A stretch of DNA of 19,502 nt from an uncultured Collinsella sp. Lineage in GTDB: Bacteria; Actinomycetota; Coriobacteriia; Coriobacteriales; Coriobacteriaceae. Made by a program: the position numbers and the translations under genes. The stretch lies in assembly GCA_900551555.1 (NCBI GenBank), contig URWC01000018.1, forward strand, positions 1 through 19,502, given 5' to 3'. Of the stretch, positions 15,985 to 19,502 are shown piece after piece. Under the pieces are notes generated by a model, which saw nothing but the letters and a program-made list of their open reading frames with translations, did no database searches and was not told where the DNA came from. Every line of letters starts with the position of its first letter. Position 1 is the stretch's first letter.

Positions 15985-16446
15985 ATGGGTGAGAAGGGCG
16001 AGCGGCCGGAGCGGGTGTTCCCCGGCAGGACAGACCCGTGGTTCATAGCGGCCATGGTGATTGTGGCGGGCGGTTTATCCGCGGCGTGTATCGCGTGTTT
16101 CCTGAGCTCGAGTCCCGCGCTCCTATGGGGCTGGTTCGCGCTGCTGCCCGTCCCGGCCCTCGTGGCCCTGGCTGCCCTTCCCGTCCGCAGCAATCGCCTC
16201 GAGCTCTACGGCGACCGCCTCGTCGTCGTGTACGCTGGGACGCGTTCGGTGATACCCTACGCCCACGTGCGGGGCGTCCGGCGCACCAGGACGCTCTGGG
16301 CGGGGACGGCCAACTCGCTCGACCGCGTCTACATCGAGGCGCCCTACGACGGCGACGCCATCGTCTCGGTCAGAGACAACGATGCCCTCGTGGCAGAGCT
16401 CGAGCGTAGGTGCGGCCTGCGGCCCGGCTGCGAACAAGGCAACTAG
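15985..16446 (+). CDS. PH-domain-containing membrane protein
   Basis: 153 residues. Two predicted membrane helices (about 19-40 and 45-66) are followed by a bacterial PH-like domain: NRLELYGDRLVVVYAGTRSVIPYAHVRGVRR, a Ser/Leu segment (ANSLDRVYIEA), then IVSVRDNDALVAELERRC. This order (two helices, then a short beta domain beginning L-x-L-x-x-D-x-L-x-V and ending in an F/L-x-x-x-L-x-x-R helix) is typical of small membrane PH proteins of unknown function. The start is well supported by GGGAGGGAGG, 5 bases upstream. The frameshifted yjdF follows directly, possibly as an operon. Confidence 0.8.
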   Translation: MGEKGERPERVFPGRTDPWFIAAMVIVAGGLSAACIACFLSSSPALLWGWFALLPVPALVALAALPVRSNRLELYGDRLVVVYAGTRSVIPYAHVRGVRRTRTLWAGTANSLDRVYIEAPYDGDAIVSVRDNDALVAELERRCGLRPGCEQGN

Positions 16447-16470
16447 CTTCGCAGGGCGGCTATCAGCGAC

Positions 16471-16873
16471 TTGCTGCTCATCGTCATATCACGACGGCCA
16501 ATTCTGGGTCGGGCTGGCGGAGCACGTCGAGGACGGAAGGTACGGCGTCGCCCGCATCGTCTTCGGCGCGGAGCCATCCAATGAGGAAATCCTGCATTTC
16601 ATTACAGGCAAATGGGCAATGCTCTCGTTCTTCGGCGACGAGCCGACCGAGGCGAGCAAGCCCGCGAAGAACCCCAAGAGACGCGCCCGCGAGGCGTCGA
16701 GGGCCCTTAAGCAGCCGGCAATGGGCACCAAAGCGCAGCAGACACTCGCGAGCCAGCGGGACGCAATGAAACGGGAGTCGGTCCGCGCAAGAAGCCAGCA
16801 CCGCGCGGAAGAGGCTGATGCGCGCTTCGAGCAGCGAAAGCTGAAGCGCAAGCAGAAGCATCGTGGGCATTGA
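16471..16873 (+). pseudogene. yjdF: YjdF family protein (DUF2992), apparently frameshifted near the N-terminus
   Basis: The sequence from 16487 encodes nearly all of a YjdF protein: YHDGQFWVGLAEH, RYGVARIVFGAEPSNEEILHFI, the basic segment KNPKRRAREASRALK, MGTKAQQTLASQRD, and the end KLKRKQKHRGH, which is diagnostic. The expected first residues (L-L-L-I-V) are encoded just before it in another frame from TTG 16471; removing one base near 16486 would join them. Without this the frame extends back into the PH gene to an ATG at 16382, which gives a non-family N-terminus. YjdF has no proven reaction; in Firmicutes it is often controlled by an azaaromatic-sensing riboswitch. No such RNA is expected here because coding sequence lies directly upstream. 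A sequencing error cannot be excluded. Confidence 0.75.
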
Positions 16874-17034
16874 TTGCCATTTGCAGCAAGGCAAACCATA
16901 TACAGCAGCGGCGCCAGTTCCACTTGAAGCCGACACCGCGTAGACGCTGATGGTGACGGCTATGCACGGGCACGGGCGCGCCACCGCACTTCACAGCTTG
17001 TTTCTCAAGTATTTAGGACGCACACGCGGCGTTC

Positions 17035-17057
17035 AAAAATGCGGAGCGACTCCGCAT
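17035..17057 (-). terminator. Rho-independent terminator of the toxin-like gene
   Basis: ATGCGGAG and CTCCGCAT form a perfect 8-bp stem with a 3-base loop (17039-17057). On the minus strand it is followed by TTTTT (complement of 17035-17039). It lies 25 bases past the stop codon of the leftward toxin-like gene. Confidence 0.85.
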
Positions 17058-17081
17058 GGCTCGAGACTGAGCCGAGGTGCC

Positions 17082-17531
17082 CTACTTCTCGCCTTCCAGC
17101 AGGCCCACGATGCGATCGATGTCGACGGCAAAGCAGGACCTTCCCTCGCGCTCATAGAGGTCAAGGTACGCCTGGCATTCGGAGACAATGCGTTTGGTGT
17201 TGCCATCGATGATGCGCTGGAGCGTCTCGTAGTAGGCCGAGCCCTCGGTCCTGAAGCGGCGCTGGTAGGCCTTGGTTATGGGGAACATCTTGATGTAGTG
17301 GATGCCGTGGCGGCAGCCGGGGCGCGTCGTGGGGCGGGGTGGCAACGCAAAGTACTGGTCTTTGGGCACGTTAGGGGCGATGTTGGAACGCAGCGGCACG
17401 GCGAAGTCCCTGCGCTTCCCGCGGAAACGCAGTCTCACCACCACGATGCAGGGGCGATTGTGCTTAAGCATGAGCTCGCGGTCGCCCTCGACGAGGTCGA
17501 AGAAGTCCTGGGAGATGGATACGATCTTCAT
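17082..17531 (-). CDS. ToxN/AbiQ-like type III toxin candidate
   Basis: 149 residues. MKIVSISQDFFDLV, then a beta hairpin (RPCIVVVRLRFRGKRRDFAVPLRSN), VPKDQYFALPPRPTTRPG, HGIHYIKMFPI, a helical C-terminus (SECQAYLDLYEREG) and an Asp-rich end (VDIDRIVGLLE). Order and motifs resemble ToxN/AbiQ endoribonucleases, where an A-P-L-T-S-type motif forms part of the active site; here it is V-P-L-R-S (45-49). These toxins cut RNA and are held inactive by a repetitive RNA antitoxin encoded upstream. The expected tandem RNA repeats are not evident here; instead the leader holds strong hairpins. ATG 17531 is preferred because AAGGGGG lies 8 bases upstream; ATG 17549 and 17567 are alternatives. Assignment is from memory of the family and should be tested by profile search. 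Confidence 0.55.
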   Translation of the reverse strand: MKIVSISQDFFDLVEGDRELMLKHNRPCIVVVRLRFRGKRRDFAVPLRSNIAPNVPKDQYFALPPRPTTRPGCRHGIHYIKMFPITKAYQRRFRTEGSAYYETLQRIIDGNTKRIVSECQAYLDLYEREGRSCFAVDIDRIVGLLEGEK

Positions 17532-17539
17532 CGGGTACG

Positions 17540-17690
17540 CCCCCTTCATACGAAGCGGGGCCCGCATCGCTGCAGGCCCCTACAGGTGGGCGATATTCTA
17601 CGCCTTGCGGCACCCCGTCGCCCACGGAGGTTAAACGTACACGTAAGCCGTACTCTGAAAGCCGCGGCTTCCGGCAAGTAGTTTATACCA
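17540..17690 (-). promoter_or_regulatory. Promoter and structured leader of the toxin-like gene
   Basis: On the minus strand TGGTATAAA (complement of 17682-17690) is an extended -10. The leader of roughly 140 bases contains the palindrome AAGCCGCGGCTT (17659-17670) and arms GTGGGCGA/TCGCCCAC (17586-17593 and 17618-17625). It then has a hairpin at 17557-17580 (GGGGCC with GGCCCC, inner GCA/TGC pairs, GCGA loop). A second possible hairpin at 17540-17560 pairs CCCC and CTTC with GAAG and GGGG and covers the ribosome binding site. The last two share the same four C residues in the RNA and exclude each other. Confidence 0.45.
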
Positions 17691-17772
17691 TGAAAGGTCG
17701 CTTTCAATGCGCATAGCTCGCAAAATAACACTCGCTGGGCCGTCACCCCTGGCCGTTACCCTCCAATCTTCA

Positions 17773-17800
17773 TTGGAGTCAGCAGGTCAATTCATATAAT
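17773..17800 (+). promoter_or_regulatory. Rightward promoter candidate, divergent from the toxin-like gene
   Basis: TTGGAG (17773-17778) and a perfect TATAAT (17795-17800) are 16 bases apart. The predicted RNA would start near 17807 with GGGGGT (17804-17809), which can pair with ACCCCC (17835-17840). No reading frame follows closely; the next rightward gene starts at 18096 and has its own promoter. A CTCCAAT/ATTGGAG hairpin (17761-17778) overlaps the -35. Confidence 0.4.
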
Positions 17801-17856
17801 CATGGGGGTTTATCCTAAAGGGAATCAAATTCATACCCCCGTAACTAAGGAATTTT

Positions 17857-17870
17857 CTATTCCCACTCGA
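17857..17870. repeat. guaA-3'-end-like short repeat, copy 3 (att site candidate)
   Basis: CTATTCCCACTCGA; its complement ends a short open stretch reading NGDPANYTRALVIEWE-stop, closed upstream by a stop codon. It may be either the worn C-terminus of a lost gene or an insertion-site copy, and it lies just before the composition shift to the methyltransferase operon. The stretch 17871-18000 holds no other recognisable gene. Confidence 0.35.
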
Positions 17871-18021
17871 TGACTAGAGCCCTGGTGTAATTGGCTGGAT
17901 CACCGTTCCGGGAACCGGCATCGACCTACCTGTCCGCCAAGCTCCTTCTTCAGCTCCAGCCTAGTATCTGACTCGCGCCGTTATAAGCGAAAACCGAAGA
18001 GATGCGTCTTAGCCAAGAGAA

Positions 18022-18040
18022 TAAGGTTAGCCTTATCTTA
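18022..18040. promoter_or_regulatory. DtxR/IdeR-type iron box
   Basis: TAAGGTTAGCCTTATCTTA matches the DtxR consensus TWAGGTTAGSCTAACCTWA at 17 of 19 positions (mismatches at 13 and 15). It overlaps the -35 region of the methyltransferase promoter, where bound DtxR-family repressor with iron would block transcription. Confidence 0.6.
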
Positions 18041-18054
18041 CTGCATGATTCCTG

Positions 18055-18080
18055 TGTTATAGTTAGATGGCTCTAACTAT
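18055..18080 (+). promoter_or_regulatory. Extended -10 and 9-bp dyad before the methyltransferase operon
   Basis: TGTTATAGT (18055-18063) is an extended -10 element. It overlaps a perfect inverted repeat, ATAGTTAGA (18059-18067) and TCTAACTAT (18072-18080), with a 4-base centre. The arms contain GTTAG and CTAAC, the DtxR half-site cores, but 6 bases apart instead of 1. It could be a second iron-regulator site or the operator of another repressor. Confidence 0.55.
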
Positions 18081-18095
18081 TTGGGGGCGACAGCC

Positions 18096-18725
18096 ATGCA
18101 CGAACGCAAGGGTTTCTGGGACAAGAATGCCAGTCGGTACGACCGCTTCATGCGAAAGGACCGGGCGGCGTATGAGAAGATGTATGAGCTGATCAGGCCG
18201 GTGGTGAAAGAAAAAACCGTACTGGAGGTTGCCACCGGCACGGGACTTATCGCAAAGAGCGTCGTGAATGCGGCGGCGCACATCGAGGCTACGGACGCCT
18301 CTGCAAAGATGATCCTTGAAGCAAAGCGGGACCATCAATCCGCAAAGCTGCACTTTTCCGTACAAGATATGTTCCGCCTGCCCTATGCACAGAAGTCCTT
18401 CGAAGTGGTGATCGCGTCCAACGCGCTTCACATAGTGCCGCATCCGGAAAAGGCCCTGCAAGAAATCAGGCGAGTGCTGAAGGACGACGGCGTGCTCATC
18501 GCGCCAACCTTCACCCACGCGGGGAACTCGGTTTCCGGCAAGGCAAAAGCCTTTTTCATGAGTATGGCGGGATTCCCCCTCTACAGCAGATGGACAAGCG
18601 AGGAATACCTACGTTTTCTGCGTCAAAACGGCTGGGCGGTGCAGAAAAGCACGGTGCTGAAGGCCTCGTTCCCGTTGACCTATACGGAATGCACGAAATC
18701 GGAGGGGCCAGATGTCGTTCTTTGA
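18096..18725 (+). CDS. Class I SAM-dependent methyltransferase (first of operon)
   Basis: 209 residues, UbiE/Methyltransf_11-like. SAM-binding motif I is VLEVATGTG (42-50); the acidic loop is IEATDASAKM, and later motifs are EVVIASNALHIVPHPEKALQEIRRVLKDDGVLI. It transfers a methyl group from S-adenosylmethionine to an unidentified small molecule in the cytoplasm. The start ATG 18096 has GGGGGC about 8 bases upstream; a TTG at 18081 is possible. It overlaps the next methyltransferase by 14 bases, showing translational coupling. Compared with the genes at 1-13000 it has fewer GC-ending codons and looks like Firmicutes DNA, suggesting transfer. The iron box upstream suggests induction when iron is scarce. 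Confidence 0.88.
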   Translation: MHERKGFWDKNASRYDRFMRKDRAAYEKMYELIRPVVKEKTVLEVATGTGLIAKSVVNAAAHIEATDASAKMILEAKRDHQSAKLHFSVQDMFRLPYAQKSFEVVIASNALHIVPHPEKALQEIRRVLKDDGVLIAPTFTHAGNSVSGKAKAFFMSMAGFPLYSRWTSEEYLRFLRQNGWAVQKSTVLKASFPLTYTECTKSEGPDVVL

Positions 18726-19317
18726 AAACACCCGCAAGCCCGTGGGCCTCGGCGGAAAACTTATGGTTGCCATGATGAATCTGGGCCACAGCCCTGTGGC
18801 GCGGTGGGGGCTTCGATTTCTACGACTTGCGCCAAACGCCAAGGTGCTGGATTGCGGCTGCGGCGGCGGGGCGAACATAAAACGGCTGCTGAAAAAATGC
18901 CCGCATGGCGTCGTCAAGGGCATCGACTATTCACCCGTCAGCGTGGAGAAGGCTAGAAAGCTCAACCGAACTGCAATTCAGAAGGGGCGTTGCGCCGTTC
19001 TGCAAGGCAGTGTGGCGGATATGGTGTTTGAGGATAGCTACTTCGATGCCGCCACGGCCTTTGAGACCGTCTATTTCTGGCCCGATTTGCCCCGATGCTT
19101 CCGTGAGGTCTGGCGGACGCTGAAGCCAGGCGGGGCAATTCTTATCTGCAACGAGAGCAATGGCGATACGGACAAGGACGAGAGGTGGACGCAGATCATC
19201 GGCGGCATGACCATCTACAAGGACATTGAACTAAAGGCGTGTCTGGAGCAGGCGGGTTTTCACGAGGTGCAGATACGCAAAAAGAAAAAGTGGCTCTGCG
19301 TCACGGCGCGGAAGTAA
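18712..19317 (+). CDS. Class I SAM-dependent methyltransferase (second of operon)
   Basis: 201 residues. Motif I is VLDCGCGGG (45-53), followed by GVVKGIDYSPVSVEKARKL, the SAM-ribose-binding region, then AFETVYFWPDLPRCFREVWRTLKPGGAILI, giving a complete class I fold. Its C-terminus (GGMTIYKDIELKACLEQAGFHEVQI) is typical of Methyltransf_11/25 proteins. It starts within the end of the first methyltransferase gene, with GGAGGGG before the ATG. It is only moderately similar in layout to its neighbour, so the two probably act on different substrates or steps. The substrate is unknown; the operon context hints at an iron-uptake or chelator-related cluster. Confidence 0.88.
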   Translation: MSFFENTRKPVGLGGKLMVAMMNLGHSPVARWGLRFLRLAPNAKVLDCGCGGGANIKRLLKKCPHGVVKGIDYSPVSVEKARKLNRTAIQKGRCAVLQGSVADMVFEDSYFDAATAFETVYFWPDLPRCFREVWRTLKPGGAILICNESNGDTDKDERWTQIIGGMTIYKDIELKACLEQAGFHEVQIRKKKKWLCVTARK

Positions 19318-19355
19318 GGGCATCGAGCACGGGCATTTTTGCATCAATCCTGCAC

Positions 19356-19421
19356 ATGGCGATAGGCATGACGGTCATAGCGGCTGTGCTGGCGGCAATT
19401 ATGACAGTTTTTATTCACTGA
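19356..19421 (+). CDS. Tiny hydrophobic peptide or C-terminal remnant
   Basis: A 21-residue frame, MAIGMTVIAAVLAAIMTVFIH, is a single membrane helix. It lies between two methyltransferase genes, ending 11 bases before the next start. There is no clear ribosome binding site before ATG 19356, and in-frame sequence upstream (SSTGIFASILH) is also plausible protein. It may be a small membrane protein with an uncommon start or the worn end of a lost membrane-protein gene. Confidence 0.35.
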   Translation: MAIGMTVIAAVLAAIMTVFIH

Positions 19422-19432
19422 GGAAGAAACCT

Positions 19433-19502
19433 ATGAAATGTAAAATTGAGAAAAACACCGTGCAGGAGACGCTGATCCTCCCGCTGTATTCCCGGAAGCT
19501 GT
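19433..19502 (+). CDS. SAM-dependent methyltransferase, N-terminal fragment (third of operon)
   Basis: The first 23 codons before the window ends: MKCKIEKNTVQETLILPLYS and the continuing RKL. The opening I-E-K-x-T-V-Q-E-T-L-x-x-P-L-Y-x-R-K is characteristic of a class I methyltransferase group related to leucine carboxyl methyltransferase/TcmP-like proteins of gut Firmicutes. AGGAAG lies about 6 bases before the ATG. It is the third methyltransferase in one direction, so the operon continues rightwards. The catalytic part is not visible. Confidence 0.65.
   Translation, partial: MKCKIEKNTVQETLILPLYSRKL

Noticed and set aside
16447..16470. YjdF-type riboswitch
   Set aside because: There is no room for an aptamer between the PH gene stop codon and the yjdF remnant.
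16484..16984. Leftward frames opposite yjdF
   Set aside because: The plus strand shows the diagnostic YjdF motifs, so these are shadows.
16950..17681. 243-codon rightward frame opposite the toxin-like gene
   Set aside because: Shadow frame; the leftward protein has start, ribosome binding site, terminator and family-like motifs.
17736..17761. Two tandem 12-13 base units (TGGGCCGTCACCC and TGGCCGTTACCC) upstream of the toxin-like gene as a type III antitoxin array
   Set aside because: Too short and only two units; they also lie upstream of the likely promoter, so they would not be in the same transcript.
19239..19355. Longer form of the small membrane frame starting inside the second methyltransferase gene
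   Set aside because: It would overlap a certain gene by about 80 bases and its N-terminal part is a shadow of that gene.

Overview
The window looks like chromosome from a high-GC, Gram-positive gut actinobacterium of the Coriobacteriia, most likely Collinsella or a relative. This is an inference from the PadR/DUF1700 pair, the GC-biased codon use, the divergent second type IIA topoisomerase pair and the LAxTG-type surface anchor; no rRNA or other marker gene is present. No tRNA, rRNA, CRISPR array, transposase or integrase gene was seen.

Left part (1-6600). A PadR regulator and the first codons of a DUF1700 (HAAS) protein form a leftward operon with a clear promoter and a palindrome over its -10. 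After about 590 bases without a supported gene comes a rightward LuxR-type regulator with a three-block dyad just upstream. It is followed by a 1455-residue secreted protein with a signal peptide and a C-terminal LAGTGD anchor.

Centre (6600-12460). A leftward lipoprotein ends at a strong intrinsic terminator. It is divergent from a rightward two-gene operon for a complete but divergent type IIA topoisomerase (GyrB/ParE-like, then GyrA/ParC-like). The shared upstream region has three evenly spaced GGCCCA motifs and an SOS-box-like palindrome.

Right part (12480-18000). An AAA ATPase/DUF4143 protein and a flavodoxin-family oxidoreductase are intact. Around them is worn accessory DNA: a DUF4143 C-terminal remnant, a frameshifted gene with a DUF2958-like start, a two-helix PH-domain membrane protein, a frameshifted yjdF, and an intact leftward ToxN/AbiQ-like toxin candidate with a heavily structured leader. 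Three short copies of an ATTCCCACTC-type sequence, like the 3' end of guaA (a known island target), lie at about 14.57, 15.11 and 17.86 kb and may mark successive insertions.

Far right (18000-19502). A lower-GC, Firmicutes-like operon encodes two complete SAM-dependent methyltransferases, a tiny membrane peptide candidate, and the start of a third methyltransferase cut by the window edge. Its promoter carries a 17/19 match to the DtxR/IdeR iron box and a perfect 9-bp dyad over the -10, which suggests iron-controlled expression of an acquired cluster continuing to the right.
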